Origin: DASSJM01 sp036280655
GTDB lineage: Bacteria > Actinomycetota > UBA4738 > HRBIN12
Assembly (NCBI GenBank): GCA_036280655.1
Contig: DASUQI010000032.1
Span: forward strand, 43,406 to 107,405
DNA: 64,000 nt
Direction: 5' to 3'
Both the position numbers and the translations under genes were made by a program. A model generated the notes under the pieces. That model ran no database searches. It saw only the letters and a list, made by a program, of their open reading frames with translations, and was not told where the DNA came from. This document shows, in pieces, positions 8,980 to 17,988 of this stretch (the first letter of the stretch is position 1; each line of letters begins with the position of its first letter).

Positions 8980-9900
8980 TCAGCTGACGGGCCGAGGTGC
9001 GATCCCCCATCGCCCGGACCAGGTGGCCCCGGGCGCGAGCGCGATCAGGTCGGTCCCGGTCGCGAACGCGTTCGGCGGGCAGGTCATCGGCTCGATCGCG
9101 ATCGCCTGCCGTCGCCGGGACGCCGGCTCGAGCGTGTCGCCCGTGTACGCCTGGAGGTAGCCGAAGCCCCGGTCGGCCCACAGCTCGACGACGCGGTCGC
9201 CGGCCTCGACACGGGCGCGAACGCGTTCGTCCGCGTCGCGCGTGAGCCCCGTGAAACAGGTGTCGAGCTGTGTCGAACCCACCTCCCGCGCGCTTCGGAA
9301 GTCGAATGCCGTTCCGGCGACCTCCTCCTCACCGACCGGGAGCGCCCGCTCGTCGGTCTCGAGCCGCCTCGGCGCCGGAAGCCTCAGCAGGGCCCCGTCC
9401 ACCGCGGTCCCAACGGTCAGGTACGGGTGGAATCCGATGCCGAACGGCGCCGCCACGTCCGAAGCGTTCGTCGCGCTCGCGAGGACCGTGAGTCCGTCCG
9501 CGGCCAGCCGGTACTCGAGGTCCAGCTCGAGCCGCCAGGGATACGCGGGCTGGGGGTCCAGGAGACACACCAGCGTCACGGCGTCCCCGGCCGATGACAC
9601 GGCCGACCACGGGAGCCACCGCACGAGGCCGTGGATCGCGTTCCCACGCTCGGGCTCGTCGATCGCCGCCCTCCCCTCGATGCCCCCGAACGCGTACCGG
9701 CCGCCGTCGAGGCGGTTCGGCCACGGGGCGAGGACCTGGCCCCGCCCGGCGGACGCCTGCTCGTCGAGCCCGAAACCATCGAGCACGTCCAGACCACCCA
9801 TCGAATAGGTGCGCAGCGTCGCTCCGACCTCTGTCACCACGACGATCTGGTCCCCGAACCGGATCTGGTGCTGCTCGCCCGAAGGCGGAACAGGCGTCAC
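8980..9900 (-). CDS. Aldose 1-epimerase (galactose mutarotase-like)
   Basis: A 306-residue mutarotase-fold protein starting at GTG 9900. Segments APWPNRLDGGRYAFGG, NAIHGLVRW and GFHPYLTVG match the aldose-1-epimerase substrate and catalytic positions; the HP and HG histidines are the candidate acid/base residues, with a C-terminal glutamate in AIEPMTCPPNAF. It interconverts alpha and beta anomers of hexoses. It is the last gene of the cydA–cydB–antiporter run (gap of 3 bp to the antiporter), yet metabolically fits the convergent GH15/zwf pair ending 21 bp away. Exact sugar specificity is unknown. Confidence 0.85.
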   Translation of the reverse strand: MTPVPPSGEQHQIRFGDQIVVVTEVGATLRTYSMGGLDVLDGFGLDEQASAGRGQVLAPWPNRLDGGRYAFGGIEGRAAIDEPERGNAIHGLVRWLPWSAVSSAGDAVTLVCLLDPQPAYPWRLELDLEYRLAADGLTVLASATNASDVAAPFGIGFHPYLTVGTAVDGALLRLPAPRRLETDERALPVGEEEVAGTAFDFRSAREVGSTQLDTCFTGLTRDADERVRARVEAGDRVVELWADRGFGYLQAYTGDTLEPASRRRQAIAIEPMTCPPNAFATGTDLIALAPGATWSGRWGIAPRPVS

Positions 9901-9903
9901 GGG

Positions 9904-10962
9904 TCAGGAGATCCGGAGGAGACCCACGAGCCCGATCGCGTACATCAGCAGGACGAGCCACGAGTCCGGACCGATCCCCGCGAACTTCTTCGGCGGACGC
10001 AGGACGAGCCCGCCGGCGAACAGCGCGGTCACGAGGACGCCGATGCCTCCCAGCCATCCCGAGCTGGCGTCGACCGACTGCAGCACGGGCCTGCCGGCCA
10101 GCAGGTCGGCCACGAGGAACAGGGTCATCTGGACCTGGTTGCCGCCGAAGATGTCGCCCATCGCCAGCCCCACCTGGCCGAGGCGAACGGCGCGGATGCC
10201 CGTGCTCACCTCCGGGAGCGCGGTGACCGAGGCAAGGATCGTCGCGCCGAAGATCACGCCGTTGATCCCCCAGTCGTTTGCGAGCGCATTGCCGCTCTGC
10301 TCGAGTACGACACCGGCGATCAGGGTGACGACGGACGCGAGCCCGAAGACCAGGACCGCGGTCGAGGTCTTCGCGTGCTGGAACCGGTTCGGGCGAACCC
10401 CTTTGACGGGGCCGGGGCTCGGCGCGACCATCTGCGCCTCCACGTGCTCGGTCACCGTCGCCCAGCGTTGGCTGCCACGCAGACGGTTGAGGATCAGCAA
10501 TCCCAGGAACCACGTGATGACGATCAGTAACGAGATCGGGCTCACCGATCCGATCGCCACCGACGCGGGCAGGAGCGGCCCGAGGAGCGCCATCGTCACC
10601 AGGATGATCACGAAGACGGCCTCGATGATCGGCTCCAGCACGGTCGAGAGCGACGTCAGCGGCGTCTTGCTGCGCGACGTGGCGTCGAGCAACACGAGGA
10701 CGAGGGTCTGCATCGCGATGCCGCCGAGCAGGTTGCCGGTCGCGAGGCCGAGGTGACCCTGGATCGCCGCCGACACGGTGATCGCGATCTCGGGCAGCGT
10801 GCCCGCGATCCCGAGCAGGATCAGGCCGCCGAGCGCCTCTCCCAGGTTGAACCGATCGTCGACGATATCGGTCGTGTCCGACAGGAACACGCCCGCGACC
10901 CAGGTCGCCGCGGCGCCGGCGACGAAGACCAGGATGAGTGCGGTGGTGCTCAGCGAGTCCAC
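9904..10962 (-). CDS. Sodium/calcium-exchanger family membrane antiporter
   Basis: A 352-residue polytopic protein with the two inverted repeats of the Ca2+:cation antiporter superfamily. Repeat 1 contains GIAGTLPEIAITVSA and GNLLGGIAMQ; repeat 2 contains SVTALPEVSTGIRA and GDIFGGNQVQM. The acidic residue after the TLPE/ALPE turn is the ion-binding glutamate of the family. About ten membrane segments are evident. The GTG start lies 1 bp after the cydB stop, so it is part of the cydAB transcript. Ca2+ extrusion is the likely role; H+ versus Na+ as counter-ion is not decidable here. Confidence 0.87.
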   Translation of the reverse strand: MDSLSTTALILVFVAGAAATWVAGVFLSDTTDIVDDRFNLGEALGGLILLGIAGTLPEIAITVSAAIQGHLGLATGNLLGGIAMQTLVLVLLDATSRSKTPLTSLSTVLEPIIEAVFVIILVTMALLGPLLPASVAIGSVSPISLLIVITWFLGLLILNRLRGSQRWATVTEHVEAQMVAPSPGPVKGVRPNRFQHAKTSTAVLVFGLASVVTLIAGVVLEQSGNALANDWGINGVIFGATILASVTALPEVSTGIRAVRLGQVGLAMGDIFGGNQVQMTLFLVADLLAGRPVLQSVDASSGWLGGIGVLVTALFAGGLVLRPPKKFAGIGPDSWLVLLMYAIGLVGLLRIS

Positions 10963-10963
10963 G

Positions 10964-11986
10964 TCAGTAGCTGCTCTCGGTGAGCTCGACCTTGCCGCTG
11001 AACAGGTACTGGACCCCAGCGGTGTACAAGAGCACGAACGGGATCCCGACGATCGCGACGACCAGCATCACGGTCAGGGTGTAGGACTCGGCGGACGCGT
11101 TCGTGACGGTCATGCTGTTCGCCGCGTTCGTCGAGGACTTCAGCATGTTCGGATACAACCCGGCGGAGATCGTCGCGAGCGAGAACGCGAGCACCGCGCA
11201 GCTGCCGAAGAACGCGGCCACGAACCGCCCCCGGCGGAACATGACCACCATCACGACGTAGGCGGCGAGGGCCGCGGTCGGGAACAGGAGCGTCCACACG
11301 TCGTCCGTGAAGGTGTCCGTGACCCCGTAGTCCTCCAGCGCGATCCAGACGGCCGAGGTCGCCGCCGTGAGGGTGAACAGCCCGACGAACCGGGGGACCC
11401 ATCGCCGCACCCGCGCCTGGAGCTCCCCGTCCGTCTTGACGACCAGGTACAGGGCGCCGTGCATGAGCAGCATCGCGACCGTCGTCACGCCTAAGAACAC
11501 GGCGAACGGGTGCAGCACGTCGAGCAGGCTCCCGATCCGCACGTCCCCGTTCGGATCGAGCGGCACCCCGCTGATCACGTTGCCGAACGCGACGCCGAGC
11601 AGCAGCGCGAGCGCGTACGACGAGACAGAGAAGACCGCGTCCCACAGACCGCGCCACCGCGAGCTCTCCCGCTTGCTCCGGAACTCGATCGCGACGGTGC
11701 GCAGGATCAGGAAGATCAGAACGAACATCAACGCCCAGTAGAAGCCGGAGAACAGCGCCGCGTACACGACCGGGAACGCCGCGAACAGGACGCCGCCCCC
11801 CACGACCAGCCACACCTCGTTACCGTCCCAGATCGGCCCGATGCTGTTGAGGACGATCCGTCGTTCCCGGTCCTCCCTCGCCGCGAACGGGTGGAGCATG
11901 CCGACGCCCAGGTCGAACCCGTCGAGCACGAGGTAGCCGGCGATGATCGCGACGAACAGCACGAACCACAGGTCAGCGAGCGACAT
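10964..11986 (-). CDS. cydB: Cytochrome bd ubiquinol oxidase subunit II
   Basis: A 340-residue, roughly nine-helix membrane subunit of the bd-type terminal oxidase. The N-terminus MSLADLWFVLFVAIIAGYLV followed by LDGFDLGVGML is diagnostic. The longer open frame upstream is rejected because ATG 11986 has GGAG 8 nt before it and gives the canonical start. That ATG lies inside the end of cydA (14 bp overlap), the usual cydAB coupling. CydB stabilises CydA and its haems and has no haem ligands of its own. Confidence 0.92.
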   Translation of the reverse strand: MSLADLWFVLFVAIIAGYLVLDGFDLGVGMLHPFAAREDRERRIVLNSIGPIWDGNEVWLVVGGGVLFAAFPVVYAALFSGFYWALMFVLIFLILRTVAIEFRSKRESSRWRGLWDAVFSVSSYALALLLGVAFGNVISGVPLDPNGDVRIGSLLDVLHPFAVFLGVTTVAMLLMHGALYLVVKTDGELQARVRRWVPRFVGLFTLTAATSAVWIALEDYGVTDTFTDDVWTLLFPTAALAAYVVMVVMFRRGRFVAAFFGSCAVLAFSLATISAGLYPNMLKSSTNAANSMTVTNASAESYTLTVMLVVAIVGIPFVLLYTAGVQYLFSGKVELTESSY

Positions 11987-13403
11987 CTTCGATCTCCAGC
12001 TCTCCCGACGCGCGCGCCTGGCTCCGGCTCCGGAACACGTCACGGAACGTGTCGGGAAGATCGGCGAGGCGTCCCGCCTCGGGAGCCTCGGGGCCGTGCC
12101 TGATCTTGCGGTCGAGCAGGAACAGGAACAGCACGAGCAGCAAGGCGTACAGCAGCGCGAACGTGATCAACGACAGCAGGACCTGGCCCGTGGTCAGGGT
12201 GGGCGAGACCGCCTCGTTGGTCCGCATCACCTCCCAGACCACCCACGGCTGGCGCCCCACCTCCGCCGTCCACCACCCGGCGATCGTCGCCACCTCGGCG
12301 AGGAATACCGTCGCGACGCAGGCCCACAGCACCACCTTCGGCATCCGTTCGCCCTTGCGGCGCCACCAGACGAACCACGCGGCGGCCCCGATCAAGGGAA
12401 ACAGGAACCCGAGGTCGATCATCGCGTGGTACGCCTGGAACGCGAGGTTCACGGGCGCCCAGTTCTTCTGCGGGAACTCCTCGAGTCCCTTGACCTCGGC
12501 GTCGAAGCTCCCGTACGACAGGAAGCTGAGGAGGCAGGGCACGCCGATCGCGTACGTCTTCCGCTCCCCCTCGTCGACCCAGCCGACGATGTCGAGCGGC
12601 GCGCACGACTCCGTCAGCCAGTTGCCCTCGATCGCCGCGAGCTTCGGCTCCTGGTTCTTCGTGACCGCGATCGCCATCTGCGCGCCGAACACGAACACTT
12701 GCAGGACCGCCATGACCGTGAAGAACTTCACCGCCATCGAGAAGTTCCGCTTCGCGAACGCGAGGTGCCGGTGCTTCAGGAGGTACCACGCGCTCACCGA
12801 CAGCACGAGCCCGGCACCCACCATCCAGGACGCCACCCACGTATGGAGCAGTCGCGGAACGAACGTGGGCGTGAACACGACGGATCCGAAGTTCTCCATG
12901 AAGGCGATCTGACCCCACTGGCTCGCGCCGGTGGTGAACCCCTGCGGGGACTGCATCCACGAGTTCGCCATGAGGATCCACAGCGCGCTGAAGTGGGCGC
13001 CGAAGACCACGAGGAACGTCGCGAGCAGCCACATCTTCGGCCCGAGCCGGTCGCCGCCGAACAGCATGAGCCCGAGGAACCCGCCCTCGAGGAAGAACGC
13101 GAAGACGCCCTCGGCCGCGAGCAGGCTGCCGAACACGTTGCCGACGAACCGGGAGTACTGCGACCAGTTCATCCCGAACGCGAACTCCTGCACGAGCCCG
13201 GTCGCGATGCCGAGCGCGAACACGAGCCCGTAGACCTTGACCCAGAAGAACGAGGCCTCGCGCCAGACAGGATCGCCGGTCCGAACGTGCTTCCACGCCA
13301 TCCAGACCATGAGGACGCCGAGACCCATCGCGATCGGCGGGAAGATGAAATGGAAGCTGGCGGTGAGGGCGAACTGGAGCCGCGACAGGAACTCGGGGTT
13401 CAG
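11973..13403 (-). CDS. cydA: Cytochrome bd ubiquinol oxidase subunit I, probable CTG start
   Basis: A 476-residue catalytic subunit that oxidises quinol and reduces O2 using haems b558, b595 and d. The conserved helix-1 histidine lies in FALTASFHFIFPP, upstream of the first in-frame ATG (13328), so an ATG start would delete an essential haem ligand. Between the in-frame TGA at 13454–13452 and 13328 there is no ATG, GTG or TTG. CTG at 13403, 3 nt after GAGGGGGAG, is the best start. The GRQPWVVWEVMRT motif and many membrane segments are typical. It heads the cydA–cydB–antiporter–mutarotase operon. Confidence 0.88.
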   Translation of the reverse strand: MNPEFLSRLQFALTASFHFIFPPIAMGLGVLMVWMAWKHVRTGDPVWREASFFWVKVYGLVFALGIATGLVQEFAFGMNWSQYSRFVGNVFGSLLAAEGVFAFFLEGGFLGLMLFGGDRLGPKMWLLATFLVVFGAHFSALWILMANSWMQSPQGFTTGASQWGQIAFMENFGSVVFTPTFVPRLLHTWVASWMVGAGLVLSVSAWYLLKHRHLAFAKRNFSMAVKFFTVMAVLQVFVFGAQMAIAVTKNQEPKLAAIEGNWLTESCAPLDIVGWVDEGERKTYAIGVPCLLSFLSYGSFDAEVKGLEEFPQKNWAPVNLAFQAYHAMIDLGFLFPLIGAAAWFVWWRRKGERMPKVVLWACVATVFLAEVATIAGWWTAEVGRQPWVVWEVMRTNEAVSPTLTTGQVLLSLITFALLYALLLVLFLFLLDRKIRHGPEAPEAGRLADLPDTFRDVFRSRSQARASGELEIEDVAR

Positions 13404-13449
13404 GCGCTCCCCCTCACCGTCCGCTGACGTCGCATGACGTTGCCCTCGA

Positions 13450-13478
13450 ACTCAACCGCAGGACCGCACCCGCGTCAA
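13450..13478 (-). promoter_or_regulatory. Candidate cydA promoter
   Basis: On the minus strand TTGACG (13478–13473) and TTGAGT (13455–13450) are spaced by 17 bp. This would leave a leader of about 40 nt containing the GAGGGGGAG ribosome site before the CTG start at 13403. Confidence 0.35.
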
Positions 13479-13487
13479 ACGTCGCCG

Positions 13488-15095
13488 CTAGGGCACCGCA
13501 CCTCGAACCTTCGCATCCGCGGCCGACGTGTCCTCGGCGTGGTACCCAGCCAGGAGCTCCTGTTCCCTGTCCCTCCGGGGGAACGCGAAGAAGACGAGCG
13601 CCGCCCCGAGCAGGATCGCGACGATTCCGGCGGTGTACGCCCAGTCGGCTCCGTCGAGAAACGACTGCCTTGCCCCCGCCGTGATCTGCTTCGCGTACTG
13701 CGGGAACTGCTGGGCAGTGGCCTCCGCGCCCGCGAACGACTTCGTCAGCTGCGCCTGTACGCCGTCGGTGAGCTGCTTCTGCGCCGACGCGGGGGCCGCG
13801 GCGATCGCGGACGCGATGGCCGCCGCATATCCGGCCGTGAGCAGTGCCCCGAGGATCGATTGCATGATCGCTCCGCCGAGGTCCCGCTGCAGGTCCGCCG
13901 TTCCCGATGCCATCCCCGCGCGGGCAACGGGCACGGAGCCGGTCAGCGAGTGCGAGGCCGGCGTTCCGGCGAACCCCACCCCGATGCCGACCAGTGCGTA
14001 CGCGACCGCGACCTCCCAGTACGGGATGCCCTCGTTCCAACGAGCCAGCATCCAGACGAACCCCAGGAAACAGAAGACGTAGCCGAGGAGCAGAGTGAAC
14101 CGTGCACCTCTCGACTCGACGAGCTTGGCCGATCTCGGCGCGATGATCACCATGAACGCAGCCGCCGGCAGGATCGACGTACCCGCTTCCAATGTGTTGT
14201 ATCCCAGGACGTTCTGGAGGAACTGCTGGCCGATGAACATCGCGCCCATCAGCGTGCCGAACACGATGATCCCGGCACAGGCCGCCACCCAGAAGAGGCG
14301 GCGACTCGCGACGTGGAGGTCGTACAGGGGGTTGTCGGCCCGGCGCTGACGCAGGACGAACGCGATCGCCGCGGCAACCACGATCGCGCTCAGCACGAGC
14401 ACGAGTGAGGCCTCGTTCGGAACCGGCGCGAAGTTGATCGCCAGGATCAACGACGCGACCAACACGACGGAGAGGATCCCTCCCAGGTTGTCGACGGGCT
14501 CCGTGGCCTCGTTCACGTGCGCTGGCACGAGCCGGATCGCGAGCAGGAGTGCGACCACGGCGAGCGGCAACGTCAGGAGGAATACCGAACCCCACCAGAA
14601 GTGCTCGAGCACCACGCCCGACATCAGCGGCCCGAGCGCCGAGATGGCGCCGCCGAGTGCCGACCACAGCGCGATCGAACGGGTCCGGCCGGGGCCGGAC
14701 CAGAGCGCGGCGATCAGGGCCAGGGTCGTCGGGTAGGCCATCCCGGCGGCGAGCCCTCCGCCCACCCGCGCTAGGAACAGCACCTCGTCCGACGGCGCGT
14801 ACGCGGCGAGCAGGCTGAACGGGATCGCGAGCGTCGTCCCGAGGATCAGCATCAGCTTCCGCCCGTAGCGGTCGCCGACCGCGCCGAGGTACAGCACCGA
14901 CGCAGCGAGGCCGAGCGAATACCCGACCGCGATGAGGTTGAGCGTCGTCTGCGACGAGTCGAACGCGGCGCCGATCGACGGGAGGGCGACGTTCGCGACC
15001 GCGAGGTTCAGGTTCGCGACGGCGGCCACGAGGATGAGCGCGAGTAGGACGAGCCCGGCCCGCTCCGGAGCGCTCTCCCGCTCGGCCTGCGACAT
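13488..15095 (-). CDS. Major facilitator superfamily transporter, DHA2-like (14 TM)
   Basis: A 535-residue drug:H+ antiporter-like protein. Helix 1 has LNLAVANVALPSIGAAF, loop 2–3 has the MFS signature GDRYGRKLML, and helix 5 has an antiporter-type motif ALGPLMSGVV. A hydrophilic loop of about 65 residues rich in Gln and Ala precedes the last helix. ATG 15095 is preferred over GTG 15098 because a TATCGT -10 box lies exactly 7 nt upstream (15108–15103) and no ribosome site exists, predicting a leaderless message. Substrate unknown; no adjacent regulator gene is seen. Confidence 0.85.
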   Translation of the reverse strand: MSQAERESAPERAGLVLLALILVAAVANLNLAVANVALPSIGAAFDSSQTTLNLIAVGYSLGLAASVLYLGAVGDRYGRKLMLILGTTLAIPFSLLAAYAPSDEVLFLARVGGGLAAGMAYPTTLALIAALWSGPGRTRSIALWSALGGAISALGPLMSGVVLEHFWWGSVFLLTLPLAVVALLLAIRLVPAHVNEATEPVDNLGGILSVVLVASLILAINFAPVPNEASLVLVLSAIVVAAAIAFVLRQRRADNPLYDLHVASRRLFWVAACAGIIVFGTLMGAMFIGQQFLQNVLGYNTLEAGTSILPAAAFMVIIAPRSAKLVESRGARFTLLLGYVFCFLGFVWMLARWNEGIPYWEVAVAYALVGIGVGFAGTPASHSLTGSVPVARAGMASGTADLQRDLGGAIMQSILGALLTAGYAAAIASAIAAAPASAQKQLTDGVQAQLTKSFAGAEATAQQFPQYAKQITAGARQSFLDGADWAYTAGIVAILLGAALVFFAFPRRDREQELLAGYHAEDTSAADAKVRGAVP

Positions 15096-15137
15096 CACGC
15101 CGACGATAGCGCGGTTCAGGGGCGGCGACCCCCGAGG

Positions 15138-16364
15138 TCAGTCCTCCTCGTGGCGGATCCGCTCGCGGTCCTCCGCGTACCGGATCGTCTCCGCTACGAC
15201 GAGGACCACCATCACGCCGGTCAGGAGCGCGAGCGCGCCGAGCGCCCGGAGCTCCAATCCCACCGGGATCAGCACCAGCAGCAGGGCGGCGGCGACCACG
15301 CGGCGGATCTTGACGAACCGCTCGACCCGATAGGTGAACGCCACGTGCCCGAGCAGGAACATCGCGACCCCCGAGTACATCGCGACGAGCGGGAGGGTCG
15401 CGAGAGGGTCGCCGATCGTGTGATCACCCTCGCCAGCGACCCCGGCGAGCACCTCCTCAAGCCCGAGCGCCATGAGCACGATGCCGGCGATCATCGGCAG
15501 GTGGAGGTAGCTGTACGCGTCGCGGGCCAGGCGAGCCCTGGCCTCTCCCCGCAGGCGCCGCAGGGTGCGCTCGGCGACCAGATAGACGACGTCGAAGTAC
15601 GTCCACCAGATCGCGGCCGCGAGCGTGAGCCCCAGCACCGAGGCGGCCACGATCGGGCCCGCGATCGGCACGTGCACCACGCCGAGACCGATCGCCACGA
15701 TCGATTCGCCCAGCGCGATGATCACGATCAGGCCGTGCCGCTCGGCGAAGTGGGCGGCCGAGTTGAGCCGCCAACCCGAGGCACCGGAGAGGATCGTGCC
15801 GAGGTAGTCGGCCACCAGCGCCGCCGCCCAGGCGAGGGTCTGCGCGGTCCCGTGGAGCTGCGACGCCACGAGGAGGATCGTCGTGCCCGAGACGACCGAG
15901 GGCGCCCACCGGACGAGCTGGGCGCGGAGACCCGGATCGTCGTTGGCGCTCGCCGCGAGCCACAGCATCGTGAGGTGCAGGAGGCGCACGGCCAGGTAGC
16001 CCAGCGCGATCACGACGGGCCCGTACCACCCCCCCGGGAGGTCGTCGAACGCCTCCGGGACCGAGAGCGCGACGACGAACATCGCCGCCATCGCCCCGAA
16101 CATGGCCAGGCGTCCGAGGCCCTCGTCAGCCCGGAGGACATTGCCGAGCCAGGCGTAGCCGACCCAGCACCACCAGAGCAGCGACAGCAGGAGCAGGCCG
16201 CGCACGATCCCTCGAGCCGAGATCGGCTCCGCGCCCATCAGCGAGGTCACCTGGGTGATCGCGAACACGAAGACCAGGTCGAAGAAGAGCTCGATAGGCG
16301 TGACGCGCGCGTCCTCGGCGACCGCCTGCATCCGCGGGTGGCGCTCGGTGCTCACGGCCGGCAT
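15138..16364 (-). CDS. ltrA: LtrA family (low temperature requirement A) membrane protein
   Basis: A 408-residue polytopic protein. The N-terminus contains RVTPIELFFDLVFVFAITQV, the hallmark of the LtrA family, and later AERHGLIVIIALGESIVAIG is the second conserved segment. About ten hydrophobic helices are seen. The family was named from a Listeria cold-growth locus, but the molecular function is unresolved. ATG 16364 is chosen; the open frame continues upstream through the neighbouring gene in a different phase and is not coding there. It lies 14 bp after the alpha/beta hydrolase gene and is likely co-transcribed. Confidence 0.87.
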   Translation of the reverse strand: MPAVSTERHPRMQAVAEDARVTPIELFFDLVFVFAITQVTSLMGAEPISARGIVRGLLLLSLLWWCWVGYAWLGNVLRADEGLGRLAMFGAMAAMFVVALSVPEAFDDLPGGWYGPVVIALGYLAVRLLHLTMLWLAASANDDPGLRAQLVRWAPSVVSGTTILLVASQLHGTAQTLAWAAALVADYLGTILSGASGWRLNSAAHFAERHGLIVIIALGESIVAIGLGVVHVPIAGPIVAASVLGLTLAAAIWWTYFDVVYLVAERTLRRLRGEARARLARDAYSYLHLPMIAGIVLMALGLEEVLAGVAGEGDHTIGDPLATLPLVAMYSGVAMFLLGHVAFTYRVERFVKIRRVVAAALLLVLIPVGLELRALGALALLTGVMVVLVVAETIRYAEDRERIRHEED

Positions 16365-16378
16365 CGTCTCACGCGCAG

Positions 16379-17080
16379 TCACGCTGTCGCGCGATCGACC
16401 TCCCGCGCGTACCGGTCGAGCCGCTCGGCGAGCTCCGTCGGGCGGGCGAGCGCCGGGAGGTGACCGCCGTCCATCTCGTCGGGCGTGATGCCGAGGCGTT
16501 CGCGGACCACGCGGCGCATGAAGTCGGCGGGGAAGAACCGGTCGTCCCGGCACAGCAGGAACCGCGTCGGCACGTCCGGCCAGCGTTCGAACGGATACGG
16601 CCGCTCGAACGGAGTCCCGGACTGATCGCGCTCCCCGCGCTCGAAGGCCTCGGCCACGACGTCCGGCGGGACGTCGTGGAAGAACTCGGTCATGACGTCG
16701 AACTCGTCCGGTGCTCGGCCGTCGCGTTCGGCCTGCGCGCGCCGCGCCTCGTCGAACGCGGTGTTCGCCCACCAGTCGCCCGGCGGTTCGCCCGGCGCCG
16801 GCACCATCGCGGCGAGCAGGACCACCAGGCGGACGGGAACGAGTTCGCACACGAGCGGCGCGGTGAACCCGCCCAGCGACTGGGCCACCAGGACCAGGTC
16901 GGTCCGGTCGCCGACCGCCTCCACGACGGCGTCCGCGTACTCGGGGAACCCGGCCGAGTCGTCGTCGGAGGGCAGGTCCGGCGCGACGGCGTCGTGCCCT
17001 CGCGACCGGAGCTCGGGCACCACGAGATGCCAGTACCAGGCCTCGGACCCGGCGCCGTGGATCAGGACGAACGTGCTCAC
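16379..17080 (-). CDS. Alpha/beta hydrolase
   Basis: A 233-residue protein from GTG 17080 (STFVLIHGAGSEAWYW). The oxyanion HG motif is LIHGAG, the nucleophile elbow is VAQSLGG with Ser near residue 75, the acid is probably Asp in CRDDRFFPADF, and the catalytic His lies in MDGGHLPALARP. This layout matches small esterases or epoxide-hydrolase-like enzymes annotated simply as alpha/beta-fold hydrolases. It is upstream of ltrA by 14 bp. Substrate is not predictable. Confidence 0.85.
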   Translation of the reverse strand: MSTFVLIHGAGSEAWYWHLVVPELRSRGHDAVAPDLPSDDDSAGFPEYADAVVEAVGDRTDLVLVAQSLGGFTAPLVCELVPVRLVVLLAAMVPAPGEPPGDWWANTAFDEARRAQAERDGRAPDEFDVMTEFFHDVPPDVVAEAFERGERDQSGTPFERPYPFERWPDVPTRFLLCRDDRFFPADFMRRVVRERLGITPDEMDGGHLPALARPTELAERLDRYAREVDRATA

Positions 17081-17229
17081 GGCCGCGTCTCGGCGGTCAT
17101 GCGGATGAGACCGGGGAGGTGCCTGCAACTCATCGCCGGGTCGGGGCTCCTCACCGCGTTGGTCCGAGACCGGTCCGTCGTGAGATAGTTCGGGCCTCGC
17201 GGACGACGCTATACCGAAGGGGGAACCGG

Positions 17230-17661
17230 ATGAGCATCGGACCGGTGGAGTACCTAATCGTGGCCTTCCCGGGCAACCAGTTCAAGGGCGAGATCGTGCC
17301 CGCGCTGGCCGAGCTGGTCGAGGCCGGAACGATCCGGATCATCGACCTCGCGTTCGTGATGAAGGACGCGGACGGCGCCGTGGTCGCGGCGGAGCTCGGC
17401 GACCTCGACTCCGACGTGTTCAAGGCGTTCGACGCGCTCTCGCCCGAGGGGCTGGGGCTGCTGAACGAGGAAGACCTGGCCGCGGCGGGCGAGGAGCTCG
17501 AGCCGAACTCCTCGGCGGCGCTGCTGGTGTGGGAGGACGTCTGGGCGACGAAGCTCCGAGACGCGATCCTGAACGCCGGCGGCGAGGTGCTCGACCTCGA
17601 GCGCCTGCCGTACGAGGTCGTGCAGGCAGCCGTCGAGTTCGCGAACGCGAACAAGGACTAG
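17230..17661 (+). CDS. DUF6325 family protein
   Basis: A 143-residue soluble acidic protein beginning MSIGPVEYLIVAFPGNQFKG, the DUF6325 signature. The body alternates short beta strands and helices and includes IIDLAFVMKDADG and SAALLVWEDVWATKLRDA, which also appear in membrane-associated 'DUF1269-like' stress proteins of actinobacteria. The ATG is preceded by AGGGGGAA. It is followed 12 bp later by a SHOCT-domain gene; this pair is common in actinobacteria, but no function has been shown to my knowledge. Confidence 0.85.
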   Translation: MSIGPVEYLIVAFPGNQFKGEIVPALAELVEAGTIRIIDLAFVMKDADGAVVAAELGDLDSDVFKAFDALSPEGLGLLNEEDLAAAGEELEPNSSAALLVWEDVWATKLRDAILNAGGEVLDLERLPYEVVQAAVEFANANKD

Positions 17662-17673
17662 GAGGAGATCAGG

Positions 17674-17979
17674 ATGATGCGACGCAGAGGACCCGGGCTC
17701 GTCGGGATGGCGGCGAGGACGGCCGTAGTCGCCGGGACGGCGACCGCGGTGAGTGGCCGGGTGGCCCGCCGTCAGGCGTCCAAGTACGCCGATCAGGACG
17801 CGCAGTACGTGCAGACGCAGGCCGCGGCCGCGGAGGCCGGCTACGAGCAGCAGGCGGCCGGACCGCCGCCGAGCGAGGACCCGTCGATGCAGATCCAGAA
17901 GCTCGCGCAGCTGCATGCCTCGGGGGCGCTCAGCGACGAAGAGTTCGCGGCGGCGAAGGCGAAGATCCTCGGGATCTGA
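17674..17979 (+). CDS. SHOCT domain protein
   Basis: A 101-residue protein with a basic N-terminus, a weakly hydrophobic stretch, a Gln/Ala-rich linker and a C-terminal SHOCT helix-turn-helix motif (IQKLAQLHASGALSDEEF followed by AAAKAKIL). SHOCT modules act as short oligomerisation or tethering motifs. It probably forms a unit with the DUF6325 protein encoded immediately upstream; AGGAGGAGATC precedes the start. Convergent with the CYTH gene 9 bp downstream. Confidence 0.83.
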   Translation: MMRRRGPGLVGMAARTAVVAGTATAVSGRVARRQASKYADQDAQYVQTQAAAAEAGYEQQAAGPPPSEDPSMQIQKLAQLHASGALSDEEFAAAKAKILGI

Positions 17980-17988
17980 CCGCGGGGC

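Noticed and set aside
16365..16850. Upstream extension of the ltrA frame
   Set aside because: Lies on the hydrolase gene in a different phase and does not resemble LtrA.
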